In this document: positions 8,468-17,314 of the stretch, in pieces
Position numbering within the stretch: position 1 is the stretch's first letter
Layout: each line of letters starts with the position of its first letter
Origin: JBGVSA01 sp041807905
GTDB taxonomy: Bacteria; Pseudomonadota; Gammaproteobacteria; Burkholderiales; Rhodocyclaceae
Direction: 5' to 3'
NCBI RefSeq assembly: GCF_041807905.1
Contig: NZ_JBGVSA010000029.1
Coordinates: 1-41,880, forward strand
DNA length: 41,880 bases
The notes under the pieces: generated by a model
What the model saw: only the letters and a program-made list of their open reading frames with translations
The model's database searches: none
What the model was told of the DNA's origin: nothing
Translations under genes and position numbers: made by a program

Positions 8468-8538
8468 GCGTAGAGCGCGTCGCCGCTTGCCTATGGCCCC
8501 GATTGGGCGGCGTGTGATGCCGGCCTTGGGAGCTTTCG

Positions 8539-9240
8539 TCAGTGCACCGACAGGTAGCGCTGCACCTGCTCCGGCTCGTCCAGCAGTGCCTGGCTGCTGC
8601 CGCGATGCACGACGCGGCCGCGCTCCAGCACGATGGCCTGCCGCGTGAGCGACAGGGCCAGCCGGGCGTGCTGTTCGACCACGATCACGGCCATGCCGCC
8701 CTCCGAGATCATCCTGCGCACCGCCGCCATGAGTTCCTGCACGATCACGGGGGCCAAGCCCTCCATCGGCTCGTCCAGCAGCAAAAGACTCGGGTTGATC
8801 ATCAGCGCGCGGGCGATCGCCACCATTTGTTGCTCGCCGCCGGAGAGCTGGTTGCCCATGTTGGCGCGCCGTTCCTGCAATCGCGGGAAGAGTTCGTACA
8901 CCGCCTTCAGGTCCCAGCGCCCGGGACGGGCGACCGAGGTCAGGTGCTCTTCGACGGTGAGCGACGGAAACATGTGGCGCTCCTGCGGCACCCAACCCAG
9001 CCCCATGCGTGCCCGACGGAAGATGGGCGCGCGTCCGATCTCGTCGCCGCGCCAGCGCACTGCCCCCCCATGCAGCCGCGTGAGCCCCATCAGCGTGGTG
9101 ATGAGCGTGGTCTTGCCCATTCCGTTGCGGCCCAGCAGCGCGAGGCTGTCGCCCTCTTCCAGCGCCAGCGAGACGCCTTCGAGCACCACCGCGTCGCCGT
9201 AGCCGGCGCGCACATTGTCCAGAGCCAACAGTTCAGACAT
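8539..9240 (-). CDS. livF: Liv-type ABC transporter ATP-binding protein LivF
   Basis: One of the two ATPases that power a branched-chain-amino-acid-type (HAAT) ABC importer, 233 aa. The Walker A GRNGMGKTT is near residue 36, the signature LSGGEQQMVAIARAL near residue 133, and Walker B SLLLLDEPMEGLAP follows. The start overlaps the livG stop by eight bases, so the two are translationally coupled. It is the last gene of the pca-liv run; no clear terminator follows before aroG. The family's name implies amino acids, but its position at the end of a protocatechuate operon points to an aromatic acid as cargo. Confidence 0.93.
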   Translation of the reverse strand: MSELLALDNVRAGYGDAVVLEGVSLALEEGDSLALLGRNGMGKTTLITTLMGLTRLHGGAVRWRGDEIGRAPIFRRARMGLGWVPQERHMFPSLTVEEHLTSVARPGRWDLKAVYELFPRLQERRANMGNQLSGGEQQMVAIARALMINPSLLLLDEPMEGLAPVIVQELMAAVRRMISEGGMAVIVVEQHARLALSLTRQAIVLERGRVVHRGSSQALLDEPEQVQRYLSVH

Positions 9241-9991
9241 GTTCGGACTCCCCGAGATAGACCTCCTTCACACGCGGGTCGGAGGCGATCTCTGCGGGCG
9301 TGCCGTCAGTCAGCACCTTGCCGCCTACCAGCACGGTGATGCGCTGGGCGAAACGGAACACAATGTCCATGTCATGCTCGATGAAGAGGATCGAAACGTC
9401 GCTGGGCAATGCCGCCAGCACTTCAAAGATCTCGCGGCTTTCGCCGGCCGGAATGCCCGCTGCGGGCTCGTCCAGCAACAGCACTGAAGGTTTCGTCGCC
9501 AGTGCCAGAGCGATCTCGACGAGCCGCTGACGGCCATACGGCAGGCTGCGCGTGATGCGCTGCGCATCGCGTTCGAGATGCAACTGGCGCAGCAAGGTCA
9601 TGGCCTCTTCGATCTCCTCGGTGCGTTGCGACAGGGGCCGCCACCATGCTGTCGCCACGCCCTTGCGCTCGCAGATCGCCAGCAGGACCGATTCGAGCAC
9701 CGTCAGCCCCCAGAACAGGGTATTGATCTGGAAGGTGCGCGTGAGACCGCGCTTGACGCGCACACTCTGCGGCAACGACGTGATGTTCTCTTCGCGCAGG
9801 AATACCTGCCCGGCGCTCGGCGGCAGTACACCGGTCAGCATGTTGATGAGCGTCGTCTTGCCCGCGCCGTTGGGGCCGATCAACGCATGGCGGGCGCCGT
9901 GCGGCAAGGCGATCGATACATCACTGTTGGCCTTGAAGGTGCCGAACTGGCGGCACAGTCCTTCGGTGCGCAGAACGTATTGCGGCGTCAT
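9233..9991 (-). CDS. livG: Liv-type ABC transporter ATP-binding protein LivG
   Basis: The second ATPase of the importer, 252 aa. Walker A is GPNGAGKTT around residue 40, Walker B PSVLLLDEPAAGI follows, and the switch histidine is in LFIEHDMDIVFRFA. The signature position reads LPYGRQRLVEIALA, the relaxed form usual in LivG. The reading frame is open well upstream (to 10924) inside livM, but the true start is the ATG at 9991, which overlaps the livM stop as ATGA and gives the standard N-terminus MTPQYVLRTEGLCRQFG. Confidence 0.93.
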   Translation of the reverse strand: MTPQYVLRTEGLCRQFGTFKANSDVSIALPHGARHALIGPNGAGKTTLINMLTGVLPPSAGQVFLREENITSLPQSVRVKRGLTRTFQINTLFWGLTVLESVLLAICERKGVATAWWRPLSQRTEEIEEAMTLLRQLHLERDAQRITRSLPYGRQRLVEIALALATKPSVLLLDEPAAGIPAGESREIFEVLAALPSDVSILFIEHDMDIVFRFAQRITVLVGGKVLTDGTPAEIASDPRVKEVYLGESEHV

Positions 9992-11019
9992 TGCGCGCCC
10001 TCCGGATGCCTGGCGCGCAGTTTGTCGCGCAGGGTTTCGATGCCGCCGAGAATGCCGCCACGGGCGAACAGCACGATCACCACCAGCAGCAGGCCGATCC
10101 AGAACTGCCAATAGACCGGATTCATATCCGACAGCCAGCTCTGCATCACCATGAACACCAGCGCGCCGATGAAGCCGCCATACAAGCGCCCCGCTCCGCC
10201 GAGCACCAGAATGATGAGCAACTCGGCCGAGCGCGAGAACGACAGACTGTCCAGCGCCACGAACTGCGTGGTCTGCGCCATCAGCGCGCCTGCCACGCCG
10301 GCCAGCGCGGCTGACAAGGTGAACACCGCGATCAGGCGCTTCCTGACCGGCGCCCCGATGGCCGGCATGCGTGCACCGCCTTCGCGGATGCCGCGCAGCG
10401 AAAGACCGAATGGCGAGTGGATCACGCGCCGCACGGCCCAGAACAGGACGAACGCAACGATGAGGCTGTAGAGGTACGCCACCTTGCCGTCGAAGCCGAA
10501 CTCGAAGGCGCCGAAGATCGGCTTCATCACCACGCCGGTGAGCCCGTCCACGCCACCGGTAATGAAATGCGCCTTGTTGGCGGCCTCGTAGCACACCATG
10601 CCGATGGCCATCGTCACCATCAGGCGCGTGAGGTCGGTTCCGCGCACGATGAGAAAGCTCACCAGATACCCGGCCACGGCCGCCACGGCCGCAGCCAGCG
10701 CGAGCCCCGTCAGCGGCTCGCCGAAACCATGCTTGGCGAGCAGCCCGGCCGCATAGGCGCCGATGCCGAAATACGCCGCATGTCCGAGCGAGGCGATGCC
10801 GGCGTAGCCGAGAATGAGATCCAGCGACAGCGCGAACAACGCGGTGATGAGAATCTGGCTCCCCAGCACCAGGCGCTCGGGAAACACGAAATACGCCGCA
10901 AGCAGCACGAGCCAGAACACCCATTCGGCCGCCCGCCAGCGACCATCGGCCAGACCGTTGCGAAGCGAAGATTCGTGTCGTCGGGGCAGGAACATGGCTG
11001 CCAGTTGAGCCGTCGTCAT
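9988..11019 (-). CDS. livM: Liv-type ABC transporter permease LivM
   Basis: Inner-membrane permease of the importer, 343 aa with many hydrophobic helices. The segment LSLDLILGYAGIASLGHAAYFGIGAYAAGLLA is characteristic of LivM; near the C-terminus it reads IILVLGGAGRLYGGFIGALVF, the usual ATPase-contact region. An N-terminal hydrophilic stretch of about 30 residues precedes the first helix, common in this group. It overlaps livH upstream by four bases and livG downstream by four bases, so the block is co-translated. Confidence 0.93.
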   Translation of the reverse strand: MTTAQLAAMFLPRRHESSLRNGLADGRWRAAEWVFWLVLLAAYFVFPERLVLGSQILITALFALSLDLILGYAGIASLGHAAYFGIGAYAAGLLAKHGFGEPLTGLALAAAVAAVAGYLVSFLIVRGTDLTRLMVTMAIGMVCYEAANKAHFITGGVDGLTGVVMKPIFGAFEFGFDGKVAYLYSLIVAFVLFWAVRRVIHSPFGLSLRGIREGGARMPAIGAPVRKRLIAVFTLSAALAGVAGALMAQTTQFVALDSLSFSRSAELLIILVLGGAGRLYGGFIGALVFMVMQSWLSDMNPVYWQFWIGLLLVVIVLFARGGILGGIETLRDKLRARHPEGAQ

Positions 11020-11882
11020 GCGCGTCTCCCGTAGAGTCCGCGCGGGAAAAGGAGCAGGAGCACCACCATCAGCGCGTAGATGATGAAAGCGCCCGTCTCC
11101 GGCACGTAATACTTGCCGGCCACGTCGAATACGCCGAGCACGACGGCCGCCACCAGCGCGCCCTTCATCGACCCCGCGCCGCCCACCGATACCACCAGCA
11201 GGAAATACACCATGTACTTGATGGGGAAGGTCGGATCGAGCCCGAGCACGTCGATGCCAAGCGCGCCGCCCAGGCCGGCGAGCCCGGAGCCGAGCGCGAA
11301 GGTCACGCCGAACACGCGCCCCACATTGATGCCCAGGCCGGCCGCGGCTTCCTTGTTGTCGACCGCCGCACGGATCTGCGCGCCGAAGCGTGTACGTTCC
11401 ACCATGTAGCCCAGCGCGAGCGTGATCACCACCACCAGTGCGATGAGAAACAAGCGGTACGCGCCAAGATCGAGACCCAATACATGCACCTGCCCGGTCA
11501 GGAAAGCAGGCAGATGAACCGGTTGCTGGCCCGAGCCCCAGAGATAGGTGGCCACCGCCACCGCCATGAAGGTCAGGCCGATCGAGAACAACACCTGGTC
11601 GAGCGGACTCGCGCCATGCAGGCGACGATACAGCGCGCGCTCCAGAACGATGCCGATCACCGCCGACGCGATGAACGCAGCCGGCAAGGTGGCGAGGAAC
11701 GGCACGCCCAGGCGTGTCATCAACATCACCGTGACGTACCCCCCCAACATGGCAAATGCGCCGTGCGCGAGGTTGATGAAATTCATCAGGCCCATCGTGA
11801 CGGACAGGCCGATGCTGACCAGGAACAGCAGGCTGCCGTAGGCCACGCCATCGAACAGCACACCGAGAAAGCTGGCAATCAT
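11016..11882 (-). CDS. livH: Liv-type ABC transporter permease LivH
   Basis: Partner permease, 288 aa from the ATG at 11882. The opening MIASFLGVLFDGVAYGSLLF and the motif GLSVTMGLMNFINLAHGAF identify LivH, and VVSVGGAGSMKGALVAAVVLG is the C-terminal ATPase-contact segment. GGAG eight bases upstream favours this ATG over the in-frame start at 11921, which would add 13 hydrophilic residues. It follows the binding-protein gene after a 62-base gap that holds a stem-loop. Confidence 0.92.
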   Translation of the reverse strand: MIASFLGVLFDGVAYGSLLFLVSIGLSVTMGLMNFINLAHGAFAMLGGYVTVMLMTRLGVPFLATLPAAFIASAVIGIVLERALYRRLHGASPLDQVLFSIGLTFMAVAVATYLWGSGQQPVHLPAFLTGQVHVLGLDLGAYRLFLIALVVVITLALGYMVERTRFGAQIRAAVDNKEAAAGLGINVGRVFGVTFALGSGLAGLGGALGIDVLGLDPTFPIKYMVYFLLVVSVGGAGSMKGALVAAVVLGVFDVAGKYYVPETGAFIIYALMVVLLLLFPRGLYGRRA

Positions 11883-11908
11883 GCGAAGAACTCCATGCTG
11901 CTGCACCG

Positions 11909-11938
11909 CGCGGGCCGACACGCCAATGCCGGCCCGCG
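11909..11938 (-). other. Stem-loop between binding-protein gene and livH
   Basis: CGCGGGCCG pairs with CGGCCCGCG across a 12-base loop, a perfect 9 bp GC stem with no T-run. It sits just after the binding-protein stop and before livH, a place where such structures often protect the upstream message so that the periplasmic protein is made in excess. Function is inferred. Confidence 0.6.
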
Positions 11939-11944
11939 ACGGGC

Positions 11945-13126
11945 TTACTCTTTGGTCGGGTCCTTCACGTTCGGGAACGAGTCGAACTCCACGTTGTAGA
12001 GCTTGCCGTCACGACGCTCGACACGCCGCACGTACACCGTTTCGACGATCTCGCGCGTGGCCGGATCGATCGCCACCGCACCGCGCGGGCTGGTCGTCTT
12101 GAAGTTCTTCAGCACATCCATGGCCTTTTCGCCGTCGATCTTGCCATTGAGCTTGCGCACGGTTTCATAGATCGCGGCCATGCCGTCATAGGCCGCCACC
12201 GCCATGAAGTTCGGCCGCATGCTGGTGCCATTGGCGTCCGCGAAGGCCTTGAGGAAAGCCTTGTTCTCCGGCGAATCGTGCGCCGCCGAGTAGTTGTGCG
12301 TGGTGATCACGCCAAGGATCGGGTCGCCCATCGCGTCGAGCACGTTGTCGTCGGTCAGGTCGCCCGGGGCGATCACCTTGATGCCGGCCTGCGCCAGACC
12401 GCGCTCGTTGAAGCTCTTCATGAAGGCGATGCCCTGCTCGCCCGCCGGCAGGAAGACAAACACCGCCTGCGGCTTGGCGTCCTTCACGCGCTGCACGAAA
12501 GGTGCGAACTCGGGACTCTTGAGCGGCACGCGCACCGAACCGACGATGGTGCCGCCATTGGCCTTGAAGGCCTTGATGAACGTTTCTTCGGCATCGATGC
12601 CGGGGCCGTAGTCGGAGGCCACCGTGTAGACCGACTTGACGCCGTTCTTCGACGCCCACGTCGCCATTGGCACCGTCATCTGCGGCAACGTGAAGGAAAA
12701 GCGCACGATGTACGGCGACGCCGTGGTGATGGCGGCCGTCGCCGCGTTCATCACGACCATAGGCGTCTTCGATTGCGTGGCGATGGGTGCCACCGCCATC
12801 GCGTTCGGCGTCAGCCCAAAGCCCGCGAGGAACTGCACCTTGTCCTGCACGATCAACTCTTGCGCCACGCGCTTGGCGATCTCGGGCGACGGACCGGTGG
12901 TGTCCTTGGTGACGATCTCGATCTTGTGGCCACCCACGGTGTCACCGTGGATCTTCTGGTAGGCCTTGATGCCGGCCATCATCTCCTTGCCGTAGTCGGC
13001 AAAGGGGCCGGAGAACTCGCCCACGAGCCCCACCTTGATGGTGTCGGCGAGCGCGGCCGGTGCCGTCATCCAGGCGGCGAGCGCCGTGGCGACGGCACCC
13101 AGTGTCTTTGTCATTGTGCTTTTCAT
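11945..13126 (-). CDS. ABC transporter substrate-binding protein (Leu/Ile/Val family), probable aromatic acid receptor
   Basis: Periplasmic receptor, 393 aa, of the Peripla_BP_6 type. The signal peptide spans about 27 residues and ends in PAALA before DTIKVGLVGEFSGPFADYGKEM. Further family segments are GFGLTPNAMAVAPIATQSKTPMV and VASDYGPGIDAEETFIKAF. The ATG at 13126 has GGAGGAGAGAC directly before it. It follows pcaC by 63 bases on the same strand, with the two permeases and two ATPases behind it, so the whole importer is in the pca operon. Receptors of this family bind aromatic acids as well as amino acids; protocatechuate or 4-hydroxybenzoate is the inferred ligand. Confidence 0.9.
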   Translation of the reverse strand: MKSTMTKTLGAVATALAAWMTAPAALADTIKVGLVGEFSGPFADYGKEMMAGIKAYQKIHGDTVGGHKIEIVTKDTTGPSPEIAKRVAQELIVQDKVQFLAGFGLTPNAMAVAPIATQSKTPMVVMNAATAAITTASPYIVRFSFTLPQMTVPMATWASKNGVKSVYTVASDYGPGIDAEETFIKAFKANGGTIVGSVRVPLKSPEFAPFVQRVKDAKPQAVFVFLPAGEQGIAFMKSFNERGLAQAGIKVIAPGDLTDDNVLDAMGDPILGVITTHNYSAAHDSPENKAFLKAFADANGTSMRPNFMAVAAYDGMAAIYETVRKLNGKIDGEKAMDVLKNFKTTSPRGAVAIDPATREIVETVYVRRVERRDGKLYNVEFDSFPNVKDPTKE

Positions 13127-13189
13127 GTCTCTCCTCCATCAGGGTTCTGGCTGCCGGGTTCCGCTGGCCGCCCGAGCGGTGTAGCGGTG

Positions 13190-13579
13190 TCAGCGATCCT
13201 TGTCCTCCATGGCCGCGAAGACTTCCTCGGCCAGATGCATCGCCGAGTTCGCCGCGGGCAGTCCGCAGTACAGGGCCGAGTGCATGATCAGTTCCTTCAG
13301 CTCGTCGCGCGTCACGCCGTTGTTGAACGCGGCGCGCATGTGCATGCGCAGTTCGTCCTGCCGGTTGAGTGCAATGAGCATGGCGACGGTGATCAGGCTG
13401 CGCGCGTGACGCGGCAGGCCGGGCCGCGTCCAGATGTCGCCCCAGGCGTAGCGGGTGAGGAAGTCCTGGAACTCGCCGTTGAAGTCATTGCGGCGGGCGA
13501 CGGTGCGGTCGACGTGGGCGTCGCCGAGTACGGCGCGGCGGGTCTTCATGCCTTGATCGAAGCGGTCTTTTTCATCCAT
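13190..13579 (-). CDS. pcaC: 4-carboxymuconolactone decarboxylase PcaC
   Basis: Removes CO2 from gamma-carboxymuconolactone to give beta-ketoadipate enol-lactone, the step before PcaD. It is a stand-alone 129 aa enzyme of the CMD/AhpD fold, not fused to PcaD as in some bacteria. The core reads YAWGDIWTRPGLPRHARSL and VTRDELKELIMHSALYCGLP, with the conserved histidine in the latter. The ATG at 13579 has GAGAAG upstream. A 138-base gap holding a REP-like palindrome separates it from pcaD, the largest gap in the operon. Confidence 0.95.
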   Translation of the reverse strand: MDEKDRFDQGMKTRRAVLGDAHVDRTVARRNDFNGEFQDFLTRYAWGDIWTRPGLPRHARSLITVAMLIALNRQDELRMHMRAAFNNGVTRDELKELIMHSALYCGLPAANSAMHLAEEVFAAMEDKDR

Positions 13580-13638
13580 GTCTTCTCTCGAAATCTGTTT
13601 TCCAACGTTGTGCAGAGACAGCGATCACTATGACGCAG

Positions 13639-13664
13639 GGCGGAAAAGCGAAGCGTCATCCGCC
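13639..13664. repeat. REP-like palindromic element between pcaD and pcaC
   Basis: GGCGGA pairs with TCCGCC around an interior containing AGCG and CGT, preceded by GCAG. It resembles the short palindromes of the form (G)GGCGGAAAAGCG...TCCGCC that I recall as scattered after genes in many proteobacteria. Only one copy lies in this window, so repetition cannot be shown here. It fills most of an intercistronic gap and may affect message stability. Confidence 0.5.
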
Positions 13665-13717
13665 ATTGCCACCTTCACGCGTCACCGTTCCTCATGCACT
13701 GCTTTCAAAAGCACCGC

Positions 13718-14545
13718 CTACGCCAACGTCTTGGCCGAATCGCGCATCATCAGCGAGCCGAGCAGCGCATCGTTGAAGCTGTGGGCGGCTTCGATGTTGG
13801 ACAGGTGCGAGGCGGCCAGATCGGCGCGGCGCGCGTTGCCGATGCGACTGGCGATGAAGTCGGCGTCGGCGGGTGTCGTCACCGGATCGTGCAGGCCGGC
13901 GATGATCAGCGTCGGTACGCGGATATGCGTGATCGTGTCGCGCAGGTCAGCGTCGGCCAACGCTTCGCAGCACGATGCGTAGCCTTCGGTTGGGCAGGCC
14001 CCCAGCATTGCCAGCGCGCGGGCGACGGCGGCGGGCTGGTATTCGACGAAACCCGGCGTAAACCACCGTGCGGGGGTGGCTTCGACCACTGGCGCCATGC
14101 CGGCGCGGCGCACGAGCGCAGCCCTATCGAGCCAGCCTTCGCGCGTGCCGATGCGCGCCGCGGTGCTGGCGATGGTCAGGCTCAACAGGCGATGGGGCGC
14201 GTGAATGCCCAGCCATTGCCCGATGATTCCGCCCATCGAGATACCGCAGAAGTGCGCCCGCGCGATGCCGAGCGCGTCGAGCAGGCCGACCACATCGCCA
14301 CCCAACTGGTCGAGCGTGTACGGTCCGCGCGGCACGTCGCTGCCGCCATGGCCGCGCGTGTCATACCGCAGCACGCGATAGTGCTGGGCCAGCAGTTCGA
14401 CCTGCGCCGCCCACATCGACAGGTCGGTGCCCAATGAGGCGGACAGCACGACAACGGGCGCGTCCGCCGGCCCTTCGAGCCGATACCGGATATTGATGCC
14501 GTTGGCATTGACAACGGCGCAGTCAGCAGCCACCTCGGTGATCAC
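13718..14545 (-). CDS. pcaD: 3-oxoadipate enol-lactonase PcaD
   Basis: Hydrolyses beta-ketoadipate enol-lactone to beta-ketoadipate. An alpha/beta hydrolase of 275 aa, with nucleophile Ser103 in GISMGG, acid Asp220 in AGLHDPVT and base His247 in SHLSNIE; the oxyanion region is SLGTDLSMW. The start is a GTG at 14545, preceded by AAGGAG that overlaps the end of pcaB, with only three bases between the genes. Length and motifs fit the stand-alone PcaD, slightly extended at the C-terminus. Confidence 0.94.
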   Translation of the reverse strand: MITEVAADCAVVNANGINIRYRLEGPADAPVVVLSASLGTDLSMWAAQVELLAQHYRVLRYDTRGHGGSDVPRGPYTLDQLGGDVVGLLDALGIARAHFCGISMGGIIGQWLGIHAPHRLLSLTIASTAARIGTREGWLDRAALVRRAGMAPVVEATPARWFTPGFVEYQPAAVARALAMLGACPTEGYASCCEALADADLRDTITHIRVPTLIIAGLHDPVTTPADADFIASRIGNARRADLAASHLSNIEAAHSFNDALLGSLMMRDSAKTLA

Positions 14546-14548
14546 TCA

Positions 14549-15955
14549 TCACTCCTTGATCTGTTCTTCCACTGCGCGCGCCTGCGCCAGTGCTTCATCG
14601 ATGAACGACGTCGCTACGCCAATGTAACGACGCGGATCGCAAAGCTCATCCAGGCGTTGCGGCGACAAGTGCGCGCGAATGGCATCGACGCCGGCCAGCA
14701 CCTCGCGCAAGGGACGATGTTCGGCCAGCGCCTGGCGGCTGGCGTGTTCGACAAGCTCGTGCGCGACTTGGCGCCCAAGTGCGTCGCCCAACGCCATGGC
14801 TACGGCCTCGCTCATGACGGTGCCACAGGTGATGTCGAGGTTCGCACGCATGCGCCCGGTGTCGACTTCCAGCCCTTGCAGCACTTCGGCCATGTGGGCG
14901 GCGGCGCCCGAGGTCATGCGCATCAGTTCTGGCAACGTGGTCCATTCGGCCTGCCAGCCGCCCAGACCGCGTTCGTGCTCCTGCACCATGCCGGCAAAGA
15001 GCGAGGCGACCAGCATCGGTGCGCGCGTGGCGGCCTGCAGTGCCACGGCGCAGCCGACCGGGTTGCGCTTGTGCGGCATGGTCGAAGAGCCGCCCTTTCC
15101 GGGCGCGGCCGGTTCAAAGGCTTCGCCGACTTCGGTCTGCATCATCAGCGACACGTCCCGCGCGATCTTGCCGAGCGTGCCGACGATCAATCCGGCTGCT
15201 GCGCCGACCTCGACGATGCGGTCGCGGTGCGCATGCCACGGCATGTCCGGCACCGGCAGATCAAGCTGGCGCCCCAACGCGCGCGCCACCGCCACGCCCC
15301 GGTCGCCGAGCGAGGCCAACGTGCCGGCTGCGCCGCCAAATTGCAGTACCAGCGCATTGCGGCGCACGTGCAACAAGCGCTGGCGATGGCGCACCAGCGC
15401 GGACAGCCAGCCAGCCGCCTTGACGCCAAAGGTCGTGGGCAAGGCCTGCTGCAACCATGTGCGTCCGATCATCGGCGTATTGCGATGAGCCTGCGCCAGT
15501 GCCACACACGCGGTGCACAGCGTGGACAGTTGCCCATCGAGCACTGCCAGCGCATCGCGCAATTGCAGCACCTGCGCGGTGTCCATCGCGTCCTGGCTGG
15601 TCGCGCCCCAATGCACGTAGCGGCTGGCCGGCTCATCGACGGCGGCCACGCGGCGCGTGAGGTCCTTCACGAGCGGAATGGCCGGATTGCCGGCCAGCGC
15701 GGCAGCCGATGCGAGCGTCGCGATGTCCGGCAGCGTCGCGCATTGCGCCTCGATGGCGGCGACGGCCGAGGCCGGGATCACGGCCTCAATCGCCTCGGCG
15801 CGCGCAAGCGCCGCCTCGAAACGCAGCATGCGCCCGATCCAGCCCGCGTCGCTGAAAATGGCTTCCATCTCGCGCGTGCCGAACATGGCCGCGAGAATGG
15901 CGCTGCCAGCGGATTCGCGATCGTTCGGGTCAGCAGCCATCTTCCACGACTCCAT
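14549..15955 (-). CDS. pcaB: 3-carboxy-cis,cis-muconate cycloisomerase PcaB
   Basis: Converts beta-carboxy-cis,cis-muconate to gamma-carboxymuconolactone. A fumarase/aspartase superfamily enzyme, 468 aa, with the family signature SSTMPHKRNP at residues 290-299 and the motif HWGATSQDAMDTAQ around 115-128. The N-terminus before ILAAMFGTREM is about 20 residues of hydrophilic sequence. An internal ATG encoding MAADPN is a possible alternative start, but the ATG at 15955 lies 18 bases after pcaG and fits operon spacing. Between pcaG and pcaD in pathway order. Confidence 0.95.
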   Translation of the reverse strand: MESWKMAADPNDRESAGSAILAAMFGTREMEAIFSDAGWIGRMLRFEAALARAEAIEAVIPASAVAAIEAQCATLPDIATLASAAALAGNPAIPLVKDLTRRVAAVDEPASRYVHWGATSQDAMDTAQVLQLRDALAVLDGQLSTLCTACVALAQAHRNTPMIGRTWLQQALPTTFGVKAAGWLSALVRHRQRLLHVRRNALVLQFGGAAGTLASLGDRGVAVARALGRQLDLPVPDMPWHAHRDRIVEVGAAAGLIVGTLGKIARDVSLMMQTEVGEAFEPAAPGKGGSSTMPHKRNPVGCAVALQAATRAPMLVASLFAGMVQEHERGLGGWQAEWTTLPELMRMTSGAAAHMAEVLQGLEVDTGRMRANLDITCGTVMSEAVAMALGDALGRQVAHELVEHASRQALAEHRPLREVLAGVDAIRAHLSPQRLDELCDPRRYIGVATSFIDEALAQARAVEEQIKE

Positions 15956-15973
15956 TCAAGAGACTTCCGGCGC

Positions 15974-16537
15974 TCAGCAATCGAAGAACACCGTCTCGCC
16001 CTGCCCTTGCACGACGACGTCCCACCGCAGTCTGCCGGGTTCGGTCTCGCGCGCGACGAGCGTGGCGCGGCGCTCCTGCGGCACCAGCGCCAGCACCGGG
16101 TCATGCGTCGTGGCGTCATCGGGAAAATACATGCGCGTATACAGGTGGCGCAGGATGCCGCGCATCAGCAGCGTCACGTTCAGATGCGGCGCCTGCGGCT
16201 CACCGTTGTAGCCCGGCACGTTACCCGGCTTGATGGTGGTGAAGCGGAACACGCCGCTGTCGTCGGTCGGCACACGGCCCCAGCCCCGGAAGGCGGGCTC
16301 CAGTTCGATCTCTTCGCGCGTGTCGCTCGGGCTCGGGTAACGCCCGCGCGAGTTGGCCTGCCAGATTTCCAGCACGGCATCGGGAATGCCCTTGCCATCG
16401 GCGTCGGTCAGACGCCCTTCGATGGTGACACGCTCGCCCGCCACGCCTTCGGGCGCGAGGTCGGTCTTGATCAGCCAGTCCAGCCCGATGCGATAGTACG
16501 GGCCGACGGTTTGCGAACTCGTGGTGCACAGGCTCAT
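15974..16537 (-). CDS. pcaG: Protocatechuate 3,4-dioxygenase alpha subunit PcaG
   Basis: Alpha subunit of the Fe(III) intradiol dioxygenase that opens protocatechuate between its two hydroxyls, 187 aa. It shares the fold of the beta subunit but lacks the iron ligands. Segments TVGPYYRIGLDW, VLEIWQANSRGRYPSP, RVPTDDSGVFRFTTIKPG and HLNVTLLMRGILRHLYTRMYFPDD are typical. The ATG at 16537 overlaps the pcaH stop as ATGA, so the two subunits are made in step. Confidence 0.95.
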   Translation of the reverse strand: MSLCTTSSQTVGPYYRIGLDWLIKTDLAPEGVAGERVTIEGRLTDADGKGIPDAVLEIWQANSRGRYPSPSDTREEIELEPAFRGWGRVPTDDSGVFRFTTIKPGNVPGYNGEPQAPHLNVTLLMRGILRHLYTRMYFPDDATTHDPVLALVPQERRATLVARETEPGRLRWDVVVQGQGETVFFDC

Positions 16538-17247
16538 TTGCGGTTCTCCATCGGCGTGGCTTCGGGGCCGCGCAGGATGATGTCAAAACTGTAGCCCAGC
16601 GCGATTTCGGGGATCGTGTGTTCCCAATCGAAGCGAGCAATCAGGCGTTGCGCAGCTTTCGGGTCGGCCACGCAATTGAAGATCGGGTCATACGGCAGCA
16701 GCGGGTCGCCCGGAAAGTACATCTGCGTCACCAGGCGCGTGGCGAACGCCGGGCCGAAAACCGAAAAGTGAATGTGCTGCGGGCGCCAGGCGTTGTAGTG
16801 ATTGCGCCACGGGTACGCCCCCGGCTTGATGGTGACGAAGCGATAACGGCCGTTGGCATCGGTAATGGTGCGGCCGTTGCCGGTGAAGTTCGGGTCGAGC
16901 GGTGCGTCATGGTTGTCCACCGCGTGGCGATAGCGCCCGGCCGCGTTGGCCTGCCAAAGTTCGACCAGCGTATGCGGCACCGGTCGGCCATTCTCGTCGA
17001 GCACGCGGCCGGTCACGATGATCCGCTCGCCCTGCGGCTGGCCGGCATGCCCTGCGGTCAGATCGTTGTCGCCCTCCTGCACGTCGCCGTAGCCGAAGAC
17101 CGGGCCGGTCACTTCGGACAAGGAATGCGGCAGCATGATGAGCGGCTGGCGCGGCGAGCGTTTGACGGACGAGCCGTACGGCGCGTGGAGATAATCCGGC
17201 TGGGTGCCCGCCATCGGGCGACGATAGCCGGTCGGCGTGATGATCAT
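16534..17247 (-). CDS. pcaH: Protocatechuate 3,4-dioxygenase beta subunit PcaH
   Basis: Iron-carrying beta subunit, 237 aa from the ATG at 17247, which has AGAGAGGAG upstream; the frame is open to 17364 but that extension is unlike the family. The four iron ligands are visible: Tyr106 (GRYRHA), Tyr145 (PGAYPW), His158 and His160 (RPQHIHFS). Their spacing equals that of the Pseudomonas putida enzyme (Tyr408, Tyr447, His460, His462). NHYNAWRP just before the histidines is also conserved. It follows pcaF after 67 bases. Confidence 0.96.
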   Translation of the reverse strand: MIITPTGYRRPMAGTQPDYLHAPYGSSVKRSPRQPLIMLPHSLSEVTGPVFGYGDVQEGDNDLTAGHAGQPQGERIIVTGRVLDENGRPVPHTLVELWQANAAGRYRHAVDNHDAPLDPNFTGNGRTITDANGRYRFVTIKPGAYPWRNHYNAWRPQHIHFSVFGPAFATRLVTQMYFPGDPLLPYDPIFNCVADPKAAQRLIARFDWEHTIPEIALGYSFDIILRGPEATPMENRK

Positions 17248-17314
17248 GAGCGTGTGTCTCCTCTCTCTGTTCGGGCCGCTGCTTCTGTGAGCGTTGCGCG
17301 GCACGTGCCCGCAA

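Noticed and set aside
9992..10924. Extended open frame in front of livG
   Set aside because: It runs through livM in another frame. The ATG at 9991 overlapping the livM stop gives the normal LivG N-terminus.
11882..11921. Earlier in-frame start for livH
   Set aside because: The extra 13 residues are unlike the family and lie within the stem-loop region; the ATG at 11882 has a clear ribosome site.
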